A DNA stretch of 24,573 bases from an uncultured Ruminococcus sp. (GTDB lineage: Bacteria; Bacillota; Clostridia; Oscillospirales; Ruminococcaceae), in contig CAJKFZ010000010.1 in NCBI GenBank assembly GCA_905199285.1, positions 1 to 24,573 of the forward strand. The letters run 5' to 3'. Numbering within the stretch: the stretch's first letter is position 1; each line of letters begins with the position of its first letter. Positions 14,340 through 22,221 of the stretch are shown piece by piece. Below the pieces are notes generated by a model, which saw only the letters and a program-made list of their open reading frames with translations, ran no database searches and was not told the origin of the DNA. The position numbers and the translations under genes were made by a program.

Positions 14340-14993
14340 TTATATTACATTGAAAATGTCAGTAGCGATATCCTCTATTGACCTCATATCGCCGTTCTGA
14401 ACGCATTCAATCAAAGTCCAGCCAAGTTCTTTTGCGCAATAATCTGCGGCTTCTCTTGAGCGTCTGAGATATTCCAGATCGGATTCGTGGATGTCTTTTC
14501 TTTTATCGTCGCCCTGATAACGCTTTGTCATGAGCTTTTGGCTGACCTCAGGGTCTACACGCAGATATAAGGTGCGGTAAGGTTTCGGAACGCCAAGCAA
14601 TTCGTATTCATAATGAAACAGCCAGTTAATAAAATCCTTCCACTGTTCTTTCGGTAGTTTTGCACATTGATGAATAGCGTTAGATGTTGTGTATCTGTCA
14701 GCAATTACTGTTCCGCCGTCCAGATAAAAATTTTTCCAGTTTTTTGTATAGCTTGCAAAACGGTCTATTGCGTAGAAGCTTGAAGCTGCATATGGATTTA
14801 TCTGATTCGGGTCAGAACCAAATTCGCCGTTCAGATACATTTTCACAAGTGCGGACGAATTGCTGTTATAATCGGGAAAAGAGACTTTGATGATTTGCTT
14901 TCCTTGCTCTTTCAGTTTTTCAAACAATTTTTGTGCCTGCGTAGCCTTTCCGCTCCCGTCAAGACCTTCTATTACTATTAGTTTTCCATTCAT
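14340..14993 (-). CDS. tmk: Thymidylate kinase (dTMP kinase)
   Basis: 217 aa. It phosphorylates dTMP to dTDP with ATP. The P-loop GLDGSGKAT spans residues 10-18, with the DRF (77-79) and ADRY (98-101) nucleotide/substrate motifs and a LID segment around 155-171 (MTKRYQGDDKRKDIHE). The P-loop carries no arginine; the basic residues lie in the LID, as in E. coli-type TMP kinases. The Shine-Dalgarno is weak (no GGAGG near the ATG at 14993). It lies 60 bp downstream of the sugar-transferase gene with no hairpin between, so co-transcription is likely, an odd pairing. Confidence 0.92.
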   Translation of the reverse strand: MNGKLIVIEGLDGSGKATQAQKLFEKLKEQGKQIIKVSFPDYNSNSSALVKMYLNGEFGSDPNQINPYAASSFYAIDRFASYTKNWKNFYLDGGTVIADRYTTSNAIHQCAKLPKEQWKDFINWLFHYEYELLGVPKPYRTLYLRVDPEVSQKLMTKRYQGDDKRKDIHESDLEYLRRSREAADYCAKELGWTLIECVQNGDMRSIEDIATDIFNVI

Positions 14994-15053
14994 ATCAATT
15001 TATCGGGAGAAGTTCCCTGTCTCCATATATTTTTATAACTGTCCGCCGTAATT

Positions 15054-15893
15054 TTATTTTGCTCCCTTGCGTCGAATAACGGCGTATACTGTTTTGAACA
15101 TAAGCTTGAGGTCAAGCGCTGCACTTCGTGTTTTTATGTAGCGGACATCGCCCTCGACCCATTTATCGAACTCAACATCGCTTCTGCCCTCGGTCTGACA
15201 AATGCATGAGAGACCTCCCTTTACAAGCAGACGATCCATCTGCTTCGGTGTATATAATACAACTTCACGAGGCAGAGGCGGACGAGGTCCGATGATCGAC
15301 ATATCGCCTTTCAGAACGTTCCAAAGCTGGGGAAGCTCGTCTATTGAAGTTTTACGTATAAAATGTCCTATTTTAGTAATACGTGGATCATTGTCACTTT
15401 TAAATGCCAGTCCATCGCATTTGTTTTGCTTCTGAACTTCAGAAAAACGAGTTTCGGCATCCATACACATTGAACGCAGCTTGTACATTTTAAAAGGTTT
15501 GCCGTTTTTAGTCAGACGAACCTGTGAAAAAAACGGATTTCCTTTATCGTCAATATAAATAGCCAAAGCAACTATACCGATCGGAATGACCAGCAATGCC
15601 AATGCACACGCAGACGCAACAATGTCAAACAAGCGTTTTACGGCTTCATATAACCGACCTTTAGCCGGCACTACCTTGCTGTACTTCAGGGTATTTGAGA
15701 CACCCTCATGCAAGAGCTGAAGTGCATTTTCATCAAATTCCAAAATCGGGTAATCTGTTACGCCTTTTGAGGATTTGGTTTCGGAATTTAATTGAGAATC
15801 GTCTCCGATTTCAAGAGATTTTAGCACATTATTTGTGACATCCTCTTCCGATAACCGTTTATCCTTGATCCTTGATGTGATAGCTTGCAGCAT
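15054..15893 (-). CDS. Bacterial sugar transferase (monotopic phosphoglycosyl transferase)
   Basis: 279 aa. It transfers a sugar-1-phosphate from a UDP-sugar to undecaprenyl phosphate, the first membrane step of exopolysaccharide or glycoconjugate synthesis (family of PglC, WcaJ C-terminus, EpsL). The core starts at about residue 82: KRLFDIVASA, a re-entrant hydrophobic helix (91-113), FFSQVRLTKNGKPFKMYKLRSM, and the catalytic dyad in TSIDELPQLWNVLKGDMSIIGPRPP (D185-E186). An extra N-terminal stretch of about 80 polar residues precedes the core; it lacks the four-helix region of large WbaP-type enzymes. GGAGGGG lies 6 nt before the ATG. It is an orphan: no other glycosyltransferase is nearby. 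The gene is preceded by a leader of about 350 nt with a small ORF. Confidence 0.92.
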   Translation of the reverse strand: MLQAITSRIKDKRLSEEDVTNNVLKSLEIGDDSQLNSETKSSKGVTDYPILEFDENALQLLHEGVSNTLKYSKVVPAKGRLYEAVKRLFDIVASACALALLVIPIGIVALAIYIDDKGNPFFSQVRLTKNGKPFKMYKLRSMCMDAETRFSEVQKQNKCDGLAFKSDNDPRITKIGHFIRKTSIDELPQLWNVLKGDMSIIGPRPPLPREVVLYTPKQMDRLLVKGGLSCICQTEGRSDVEFDKWVEGDVRYIKTRSAALDLKLMFKTVYAVIRRKGAK

Positions 15894-15906
15894 TATTTTC
15901 CCCTCC

Positions 15907-16002
15907 TTAAAGGCTGTAAAAACCGGAAATAATTTCCTTAAAACCGAAACAGCCCATAAACATAGTTTTGCTTTTTAAGCAGCAACTAAAATAATTCCTC
16001 AT
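15907..16002 (-). CDS. Candidate small ORF (31 aa) in the sugar-transferase leader
   Basis: ATG at 16002 preceded by GAGAGG with 5-nt spacing; 31 codons (MRNYFSCCLKSKTMFMGCFG followed by FKEIISGFYSL) ending in a TAA that runs directly into the Shine-Dalgarno (TAAGGAGGGG) of the sugar-transferase gene. The short length, own ribosome-binding site and tight junction suggest a leader peptide or translational coupling. It is Cys/Phe/Lys-rich and has no recognised relatives. Confidence 0.35.
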   Translation of the reverse strand: MRNYFSCCLKSKTMFMGCFGFKEIISGFYSL

Positions 16003-16250
16003 ATTTACCTCTCAATATTTACTATTTGTAAAACTAATAGCGGAAACCTCATAGAATGCAAAAAGACACTTTATTACTTCTTTCTCCCTAAAAAAGTATG
16101 CCTGTCCGTTAAAAACCGTCAGTTTCTTTGTAATTATCGAGTGAATCACGGAAATTCTTTGTTTTGCATTAATAGATATAGCAGTAAACAGCCATGATAT
16201 CGCATTAAACATTATGTTAGGTTTCTGAATTTGCAAAATATATGTACTCT
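16003..16250 (-). other. Long 5' leader upstream of the sugar-transferase gene
   Basis: Part of a transcript leader of about 350 nt predicted from the promoter at 16258-16286. AT-rich. No named riboswitch class is recognised, and a 74-codon frame inside it lacks a ribosome-binding site. The next stretch, 16287-16432, shows nothing beyond AT-rich sequence. Confidence 0.4.
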
Positions 16251-16257
16251 TTTAATT

Positions 16258-16286
16258 ATTTTAGCATAAACATAATATTATGTCAA
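16258..16286 (-). promoter_or_regulatory. SigA promoter of the sugar-transferase/tmk unit
   Basis: On the minus strand TTGACA (16286-16281), 17-nt spacer, TAAAAT (16263-16258). No better promoter was seen closer to the gene. Confidence 0.75.
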
Positions 16287-16432
16287 GAATATTTTGTTGG
16301 AAATTTCAGTCTGACAACGAATAAAGTAATTTTTTGTTTAAATTGAACAAATCATAATGAATTTTTATGGCATTCATTAATTATACCGAAAGTATATCGT
16401 ATGATGCTGCAAATATATCTGAAAACTGATAC

Positions 16433-16460
16433 AAAAAAGTACGCAGTTCTCTGCGTACTT
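16433..16460 (-). terminator. Rho-independent terminator after murA
   Basis: On the minus strand AAGTACGCAG (16460-16451), 4-nt loop, CTGCGTACTT (16446-16437), then TTTT. It lies 12 bp past the murA stop. Confidence 0.93.
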
Positions 16461-16471
16461 ATTTTACTAAC

Positions 16472-17770
16472 TCATACAGCGGCTTTGGTTTCGGAATTTT
16501 TTTCTTCTTTATCAGGAACGCTTATCTTTTCGATATCAGCTCCGAGAGAACGAAGCTTGCCCTCCATACAGTCATAGCCTCTTTCGATATGGAAAATATC
16601 CTCTATTTCCGTGATTCCGTTTGCGGCAAGACCGGCAATTATCAAAGCAGCGCCGGCTCTGAGATCGCAGGCTTTCACAGGAGCTCCCATAAGACTGCCT
16701 GTGCCTTCTATAAGAGCAACCTTACCGTTTACCGTAATATCAGCACCCATTCTTCTAAGCTCGTCAACATAGCGGAAACGCTGTTCCCAGACGCCTTCTG
16801 TGACTATGCTTGTACCCTCGGCAAGAGTGAGCAGAGTAGCTATCTGCGGCTGCATATCGGTGGGGAAACCGGGATGAGGAGTTGTTTTAACGTTTGCTTT
16901 AACGAGCGGACCGTCAACCCATACTCTTATGCTGTCATCGTACTGTTCTATATTCACGCCGATTTTTTCGAGTTTTTTTGTTATGGATTCAAGGTGTTTA
17001 GGTATAACATTATCAATAATAACGTCTCCCTTGGTAGCCGCAGCAGCAATCATAAATGTTCCAGCTTCGATCTGATCGGGGATAACGGAATAATTAGTGC
17101 CGTGCAGTCTTTCAACGCCTCTGATCTTGATAACGTCAGTACCGGCGCCCATTATATTAGCTCCCATAGAGTTGAGGAAGTTTGCGAGATCGACGATATG
17201 CGGTTCTTTTGCGGCATTCTCGATAACTGTAAGACCCTCGGCTTTAACAGCGGCGAGCATAGCGTTCATAGTTGCTCCGACTGTAACGACATCAAAGAAT
17301 ATCTGGCTTCCGCAGAGTTTTTCCGCATTGAGGTCTATCATTCCCTGACTAAGAGTATACTTTGCTCCGAGAGCGGAAAACGCTTTAAGATGCTGGTCGA
17401 TAGGACGGTCGCCGAGAGGACATCCGCCGGGCATTGAAACTCTTGCCTTATTGAATTTTCCAAGCAGAGCGCCGAGAAAATAATATGAAGCACGCATTTT
17501 TCTTGCAGTTTCATAGGGGACGCAGAATTTACTGATGCCGGTCGGGTCTATTTTATAAACGTCCTTGCCGATATTTTCAACAACGGCTCCCATTTCCTGA
17601 AGAATACGAAGACTTATATTCACATCGCTTATCGAGGGAACGTTTTCAATTATACATGGTTCGTCTGATAGAATTACAGCCGGAAGAATAGCAACAGCCG
17701 CATTTTTTGCGCCGCTTATCGTAACTTTTCCGGTAAGGCGTCTGCCGCCTTTAACAACAAACTTATCCAA
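16472..17770 (-). CDS. murA: UDP-N-acetylglucosamine 1-carboxyvinyltransferase
   Basis: 432 aa. It transfers enolpyruvate from PEP to UDP-GlcNAc, the first committed step of peptidoglycan synthesis, in the cytosol; the family is the fosfomycin target. Visible motifs: SGAKNAA (K22-N23, substrate binding), KMRASYYFLGALLG, and the active-site loop MPGGCPLGDRPIDQH with the reactive C117, so fosfomycin sensitivity is expected. The C-terminal half repeats the inside-out alpha/beta fold (HPGFPTDMQPQ, RFRYVDELRRMGADI, DLRAGAALIIAGL). The start is a TTG (17770-17768) behind AAGGAGAG at 7 nt; no ATG fits. Length is normal. Single gene with its own terminator. Confidence 0.97.
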   Translation of the reverse strand: MDKFVVKGGRRLTGKVTISGAKNAAVAILPAVILSDEPCIIENVPSISDVNISLRILQEMGAVVENIGKDVYKIDPTGISKFCVPYETARKMRASYYFLGALLGKFNKARVSMPGGCPLGDRPIDQHLKAFSALGAKYTLSQGMIDLNAEKLCGSQIFFDVVTVGATMNAMLAAVKAEGLTVIENAAKEPHIVDLANFLNSMGANIMGAGTDVIKIRGVERLHGTNYSVIPDQIEAGTFMIAAAATKGDVIIDNVIPKHLESITKKLEKIGVNIEQYDDSIRVWVDGPLVKANVKTTPHPGFPTDMQPQIATLLTLAEGTSIVTEGVWEQRFRYVDELRRMGADITVNGKVALIEGTGSLMGAPVKACDLRAGAALIIAGLAANGITEIEDIFHIERGYDCMEGKLRSLGADIEKISVPDKEEKNSETKAAV

Positions 17771-17855
17771 ATAAATTCTCTCCTTAATTATCAGGATATT
17801 TTTCTATGCTCCTGAACTTTTTCTTTTGTTCTGTATCAGAATCAGTACCAACGAA

Positions 17856-17884
17856 ACGCTGTGGATATATGCCGGACACAGCGT
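17856..17884 (-). terminator. Possible terminator after the cyclophilin lipoprotein gene
   Basis: ACGCTGTG (17884-17877 on the minus strand) pairs with CACAGCGT (17863-17856) around a 13-nt loop, followed only by TTCGTT. A weak T-tract makes this uncertain. Confidence 0.4.
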
Positions 17885-17901
17885 CAGAAAATCCGATCTA
17901 T

Positions 17902-18789
17902 TTAATTATAATCCGAGATAAACCATTTAAGTTCTTCGCCGTTGTATTCGCCGACTTTAACGTATTCGATCTCCACAGGCTTAACTGGAGTGCTTACTTC
18001 GTTTGAAAAAGCGTTTGCCTGATAGGTTTCTGTATCCTGAACCGAGAAGATTATATCAAGACCGTCGTAAACCTGACCGAAGACCGTATATCCGCCGTCA
18101 AGCCACGGAGAACCGCCGACAGATTTATAAACTTCCTTTGCGTCGGCAGGATAATTTTCGGGAAATTGTTCTTCCGGGAAAGTTGTGCCCGTTACGATAT
18201 AGAACTGGCTTCCGTTTGTTGCAGTTGATCCGCTGTTTGCGTAAGCGAGAGTTCCGGCAGCGTGGATAACATTTTCATTTGTTCCGCCGTCGAATTTATC
18301 GCCCCAGATCGACTCTCCGCCGGTGCCTGTTCCGTTAGGGTCGCCGCCCTGAATCATAAAATCTTTAACGATTCTGTGGAAAGTAAGACCGTCGTAATAG
18401 CCTTTTTCAGCAAGTCCAACGAAGTTTTCAACACCAAGTTCTGCATATTCGGGGAAGAGTCTTATTTTAACCTCGCCCTCGTAATCCTTGAACTTCATTA
18501 TAACGATTTTTTCGCCTTTTTCGGGAGTTGTAAAATTCTTGACTGCCGAATTTTCAAGATCGATATCCGGAGCTTTTCTGTCGGAAAATCTTGAAATATT
18601 TATTTCGCCGAGAGCATTGTACGGCGAGTTGGGATCCTGAACTCCGCTCTGGTCGTCGTCGTTTCCGGCAGCAGTAGTGCCAGAAACATTATTGTCCGAT
18701 TTGCTGTCTTTGATTTCCTTTCCGCATGATGTAAACATAGAAGCAGCGATAACGCTGCAAAAAACAGCTATTAAAGCTCTTTTGAACAT
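17902..18789 (-). CDS. Cyclophilin-type peptidyl-prolyl isomerase, lipoprotein
   Basis: 295 aa. It catalyses cis-trans isomerisation of prolyl bonds in exported proteins at the outer face of the membrane. A lipoprotein signal (MFKRALIAVFCSVIAASMFTSC) ends in lipobox FTSC with lipid-anchored C22. A polar acidic spacer follows, then the cyclophilin domain (about 90-290). Catalytic FHRIVKDFMIQGGD includes R139, and AYAN, GSQFYIV and YTVFGQV are also present. I use the ATG at 18789, 8 nt after AAGGAG; a GTG three codons upstream overlaps that site. It has its own promoter (18847-18875). A second, degenerate cyclophilin gene lies upstream in the same direction. Confidence 0.94.
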   Translation of the reverse strand: MFKRALIAVFCSVIAASMFTSCGKEIKDSKSDNNVSGTTAAGNDDDQSGVQDPNSPYNALGEINISRFSDRKAPDIDLENSAVKNFTTPEKGEKIVIMKFKDYEGEVKIRLFPEYAELGVENFVGLAEKGYYDGLTFHRIVKDFMIQGGDPNGTGTGGESIWGDKFDGGTNENVIHAAGTLAYANSGSTATNGSQFYIVTGTTFPEEQFPENYPADAKEVYKSVGGSPWLDGGYTVFGQVYDGLDIIFSVQDTETYQANAFSNEVSTPVKPVEIEYVKVGEYNGEELKWFISDYN

Positions 18790-18846
18790 AAGCTTCACTC
18801 CTTAATTATATATGTGAAATTTCAGTTAATTCCTTATAACCTATTT

Positions 18847-18875
18847 ATTATACTACAAAAAATCAATTTTGTAAA
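18847..18875 (-). promoter_or_regulatory. SigA-type promoter of the cyclophilin lipoprotein gene
   Basis: On the minus strand TTTACA (18875-18870), 17-nt spacer, TATAAT (18852-18847). Confidence 0.72.
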
Positions 18876-18959
18876 TAGTTTCCGCTAAAATTTGTAATAA
18901 TTGGTTAAACCTGTTTATGAAAACACATAGATTTATGGCAATACATAAAAATGTGCGGA

Positions 18960-19751
18960 TTATTTTTCTTCTTCTGATGATGAGTAAGTTCCGATAGTTA
19001 TCGAATTTATCATCACATCTTCTTTCGGAGTTTTATAGCTTCCGGTTTTTTCGGATTCAAGTGAAGCAAGAGCGTCTACAACATCAAATCCCTCGTAAGT
19101 CTGACCGATAATGGTCATTTGCTGTGAAAGATTCGGAAGACCGCCCTTTTCGATAAAAGCTTCTGCAAGCGTTTCACTGGTTGAAGCTTCTCGGAGTTCT
19201 GAAGCGACTTCGTCCGTGAACCGGATAGAATTTATGAGAAGAAAACGGCTTCCGCAGTAATAAGTGCCGCCGCCGAAGATTTTTTCCTTAAAGCTTCTTT
19301 CATATTCGGTATTGAGCATACAGACTGCGCCTCGGAAAGGCCAGAGATCCTGATTAAGCTCTCTTTTTACACGTTCGTTGGAATCTTTTCCAGTGCTGCC
19401 GTTTTTTTCTGCCGAGCCGCAGCCTGAATATGCGCCGTCCTGAGCGTCAAAAATATAGGTATTATCATAATAGCCTTTCTCGGCAAGCTCCGTAAAGTTC
19501 TTAACTGCATCCGGCGAATATTCGGGATAAAGCCGGATCCTTACTTCTCCGAGAGTAGTATTTATAACGGCGATCGGATCGCCTTCCTGCGGTTTTTCAA
19601 GCTGAACGAGCTCCATAGTATTCGGATTGATAACTATGTAAGTATTATTATCCTCTCTTGCCTTTGAAAAAAGCATGATAGAGAGCGAAAACATACCCAT
19701 AAGAAGAGTCATTAGCAAAATCATTTTCATAAAACGTTTTCCGTTAGCCAT
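18960..19751 (-). CDS. Membrane-anchored degenerate cyclophilin-like protein
   Basis: 263 aa. An N-terminal transmembrane anchor (about 8-28: MKMILLMTLLMGMFSLSIMLF) without a lipobox precedes a cyclophilin-fold domain (about 57-258). The family frame is clear: PIAVINTTLGEVRIRLYPEYSPDAVKNFTELAEKGYYDNT, and IIGQTYEGFDVVDALA near the end. However, the catalytic FHR...MIQGGD block is replaced by TYIFDAQDGAYSGCG (98-112), so the essential Arg and Gln are gone and activity as a prolyl isomerase is unlikely. It may act as a chaperone or binding domain (inference). GAGG lies 9 nt before the ATG. Its own promoter is at 19784-19812; the neighbouring gene is the catalytically intact homologue. Confidence 0.85.
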   Translation of the reverse strand: MANGKRFMKMILLMTLLMGMFSLSIMLFSKAREDNNTYIVINPNTMELVQLEKPQEGDPIAVINTTLGEVRIRLYPEYSPDAVKNFTELAEKGYYDNTYIFDAQDGAYSGCGSAEKNGSTGKDSNERVKRELNQDLWPFRGAVCMLNTEYERSFKEKIFGGGTYYCGSRFLLINSIRFTDEVASELREASTSETLAEAFIEKGGLPNLSQQMTIIGQTYEGFDVVDALASLESEKTGSYKTPKEDVMINSITIGTYSSSEEEK

Positions 19752-19783
19752 TAAAAAATCCTCACTGATAAATATTTATAATT

Positions 19784-19812
19784 ATTATACCTAATTAAGG
19801 AAAATTTGTCAA
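19784..19812 (-). promoter_or_regulatory. SigA promoter of the degenerate cyclophilin gene
   Basis: On the minus strand TTGACA (19812-19807), 17-nt spacer, TATAAT (19789-19784). Confidence 0.85.
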
Positions 19813-19896
19813 TATAAAACATTAAATTTATCGCAGCAGCTTTTTTAAGAGGCTATGATTCACCGTTCTTTTAAAGGAGTAATCTCTCATAGGGCG

Positions 19897-19950
19897 GGAT
19901 TCCAAAGGGATAATATCCCTTTGACAGGGGAAAAGGGGGACAGCGTCCCC
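19897..19950. repeat. Dispersed palindromic repeat B, copy 1
   Basis: Two consecutive stem-loops: CAAAGGGATA-A-TATCCCTTTG (19903-19923) and GGGGAC-AGC-GTCCCC (19936-19950). The first half recurs at 24530-24573. Located 59 bp past the GDPD stop, it might also end that minus-strand transcript (GC hairpin followed by CTTTTCCCC in that direction). Confidence 0.75.
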
Positions 19951-20008
19951 TTGCAGTGCGATAAATATTCTCTTTTATATTTTGCACGTTATGCGGGAGT
20001 TTATTCGC

Positions 20009-21817
20009 TTAGCTGCTGAAAATAAAATCAAGAATATAAAGTATAACGTCGCCGACTTTATTGGAATCAACGATTTCAATGGCTCTGTCCGGCCGATTGG
20101 TGATTATGTTGTCAACTCCGAGGGAAATCATCTTACGGATGTCAGATTCATTGTCAACAGTCCAGACAAAAATAAGTTTGCCGTTCTGATGGGCAGTATT
20201 GACCACGCTTTTATTCACGAAAATATAATTCATGCTCACAGCGTCTATGTCGGGAAGCTGCGAATAGGCGGTGGATGTCGCTATATTGGCGATAAGAGCC
20301 GTTTTTATTTTCGGTTCGATCTCTTTTACCTTTTTCAGAGCCTTGTATGAAAACGAAGTTATATAGCATGAAGAAGTAAGACCGTATTCCTTAACAAGCT
20401 CCAAGGTTTTTTCAACGGTTTCGTTTACATTTCCGATATTTTTTATTTCAATGTTAAGCAGGGCTTTATGTCCGACAAACTCAAGAACATCGGAAAGAAG
20501 CATTATTTTAGCGTCCTCAAATTCGCTTCTGAACCATTTTCCGGCGGAAAGCTGCTGAAGCTCTTCGTATGTATAATCAGAAATTTTGCCTGAACCGTTC
20601 GTTGTACGGCTGAGAGTTTTGTCATGGAAAACGACAAGCTGTTTATCGGCGGTAAGCTGAACGTCAAGTTCGATATAATCCGCATTGCTGTCTATAGCTG
20701 CCTGAAAAGCGTAGATAGTATTTTCCGGAGCAATATAAGAGAATCCACGGTGTGCGCTTACCTGAATTCCGTGCAGGGGAACGTTAAGTTTGATATTGCC
20801 CTTGTAAACGCCTCTTATGTAAAATAAGTTTATAAAAATTCCGGCGACGGCAAGGCTTATGATAAGAGCGGCTTTGGGAACAGGCTGCATCTTTTTTCTG
20901 CGTCTGTCAGGGATAGTTATTTTCTCGCCGTCCTCAAGATCTCCGAGAAATCTTCCGGTAAGCCAGCACATAATTGCCGGAGCAGAGAAAAATGCCGAAA
21001 CAGCCGTAAATATTTTCATAGTATAATCAAGTACGCTCAAAGCGCCTCTGAAAGCCTGTTCCGGACGTGAAAAACCTTTGATTAAAAGAACTACAAGAAA
21101 GCTTATGCCGAATGTTGCCGCAACAGTTACTCCAAGGATAAAAAATGTCCAAAGGAAGAATGAAAACGCCATTCTTAGTCTTTTTTTATGTATTTTTTCA
21201 AAGCTTTTTTTAACGCATTCAGAGAATTTTTTTCTTGTAAGTACAAGATAATGCAGGCTGTAGCTTCTTCCGACTATGATAAAAATAAAAAGAAACTGTA
21301 TCAGAACGTAGCATATAACAGCAAGCCTGCCATTGATATTGACGAAAACTTTCCTTAAAATAGGAAGAAGCGGAGCTAAAAACATACCGGAGGACAGTGT
21401 GAAATGCGCAAGCGGCATACAAAGCATGAAAAGCATAAAACGAAGTATGCCAAGTCCTCTGAACGCTTTGCGGAAGCTTTTGAAACCGGTGAGGAGCATT
21501 CCGCCGACCGTTATTTTTTCGTGTCTGCTGTAGCAGGTGAAGCAGGCGGCAAGCGCAGAAAGCTCGACAAACGCAAAAAATCCCGCACAGAAAAGCAGTA
21601 TGACAATGAATAGCAGCGTTATGGGATTTTTCAGGTAAACCATCATGCTTTCGTCCGAAAGATAGGTTATTCCCGAAGCCTTCATCGTAAGCCTCAGAAT
21701 AAGCGCAAGAAGAGGCGCTCCGGCGGCTGCGAGAATAAGCTTATACAGGAATTCAAACAGCAGAAAATGCGGAAGCGCTTTTACGAATACAGCCATTGAT
21801 TTAAAAAAGTTTTTCAT
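20009..21817 (-). CDS. Membrane-bound glycerophosphodiester phosphodiesterase
   Basis: 602 aa. The N-terminal 330 residues are polytopic (about seven or eight hydrophobic segments) and match the membrane domain often fused to GDPD in Firmicutes (GPDPase_memb). Residues about 350-595 are the GDPD TIM barrel: SAHRGFSYIAPENT (H356-R357), ELDVQ (E383, D385) and FHD (H398), followed by LLNIEIKN, SCYITSF and the end motif VWTVDNESDI...GVDNIITNRPD. It hydrolyses glycerophosphodiesters to glycerol-3-phosphate and an alcohol; the membrane location suggests lipid head-group or teichoic-acid turnover. CGGAGAG lies 8 nt before the ATG. It is monocistronic with its own consensus promoter. Confidence 0.94.
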   Translation of the reverse strand: MKNFFKSMAVFVKALPHFLLFEFLYKLILAAAGAPLLALILRLTMKASGITYLSDESMMVYLKNPITLLFIVILLFCAGFFAFVELSALAACFTCYSRHEKITVGGMLLTGFKSFRKAFRGLGILRFMLFMLCMPLAHFTLSSGMFLAPLLPILRKVFVNINGRLAVICYVLIQFLFIFIIVGRSYSLHYLVLTRKKFSECVKKSFEKIHKKRLRMAFSFFLWTFFILGVTVAATFGISFLVVLLIKGFSRPEQAFRGALSVLDYTMKIFTAVSAFFSAPAIMCWLTGRFLGDLEDGEKITIPDRRRKKMQPVPKAALIISLAVAGIFINLFYIRGVYKGNIKLNVPLHGIQVSAHRGFSYIAPENTIYAFQAAIDSNADYIELDVQLTADKQLVVFHDKTLSRTTNGSGKISDYTYEELQQLSAGKWFRSEFEDAKIMLLSDVLEFVGHKALLNIEIKNIGNVNETVEKTLELVKEYGLTSSCYITSFSYKALKKVKEIEPKIKTALIANIATSTAYSQLPDIDAVSMNYIFVNKSVVNTAHQNGKLIFVWTVDNESDIRKMISLGVDNIITNRPDRAIEIVDSNKVGDVILYILDFIFSS

Positions 21818-21858
21818 ATTATAGTCTCTCCGAGTTGCGTTAAAAAAATCACTATTTA

Positions 21859-21887
21859 ATTATACGATAATCTTAAAGCCTTGTCAA
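21859..21887 (-). promoter_or_regulatory. SigA promoter of the GDPD gene
   Basis: On the minus strand TTGACA (21887-21882), 17-nt spacer, TATAAT (21864-21859). Confidence 0.87.
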
Positions 21888-22068
21888 TATTTCGGAAATA
21901 TACCGATTTTTATCATTTTAGATTGTTTTACGCATGAAAATAGATTTATACAATTTTTTCGTTGATTTGTGATAGAAACTTATACGCTGAAATGATATAA
22001 TCAAAACAAGTTATTTTTCATGTGAACAAATATATTTATGCAAGATCACTAAAATAATCGCTTTAAAA

Positions 22069-22100
22069 TGTACATATACACTATGTTTATTATGTACAAA
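22069..22100 (+). promoter_or_regulatory. Paired TGTACA sites including the shared TATGTACAAA motif
   Basis: TGTACA occurs at 22069-22074 and again inside TATGTACAAA at 22091-22100. The latter ends 5 bp before the -35 of the GH5 promoter and lies 122-131 bp upstream of the GH5 ATG, nearly the same distance and orientation as at the first GH9 gene. Confidence 0.5.
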
Positions 22101-22105
22101 TTCTA

Positions 22106-22134
22106 TTGACTTTTTTTTACTAATATGATAAAAT
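22106..22134 (+). promoter_or_regulatory. SigA-type promoter of the GH5 gene
   Basis: TTGACT (22106-22111), 17-nt T-rich spacer, TAAAAT (22129-22134). The leader is about 80 nt, with GGGAGG at 22208-22213 before the ATG. The rest of the 21888-22068 gap is AT-rich with no visible gene. Confidence 0.75.
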
Positions 22135-22221
22135 AAGTTTGAATATTTTAGCGGAAATTTACTGCACTGGATTTCCGAAGAAAATATAAAAATTACAAAT
22201 AAAATTTGGGAGGATTTTATT

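Noticed and set aside
16012..16236. 74-codon minus-strand ORF in the sugar-transferase leader
   Set aside because: Starts at a TTG or at an ATG with no ribosome-binding site, AT-rich residue mix, no domain. The shorter 31-codon ORF downstream has better start signals.
16589..17437. 282-codon plus-strand ORF opposite murA
   Set aside because: Lies wholly antisense to an unmistakable murA, with no Shine-Dalgarno and no recognisable domain.
17902..19751. Recent tandem duplication of the cyclophilin gene
   Set aside because: The two proteins share the fold but differ in anchor type and active site, and each has its own promoter, so any duplication is old rather than recent.
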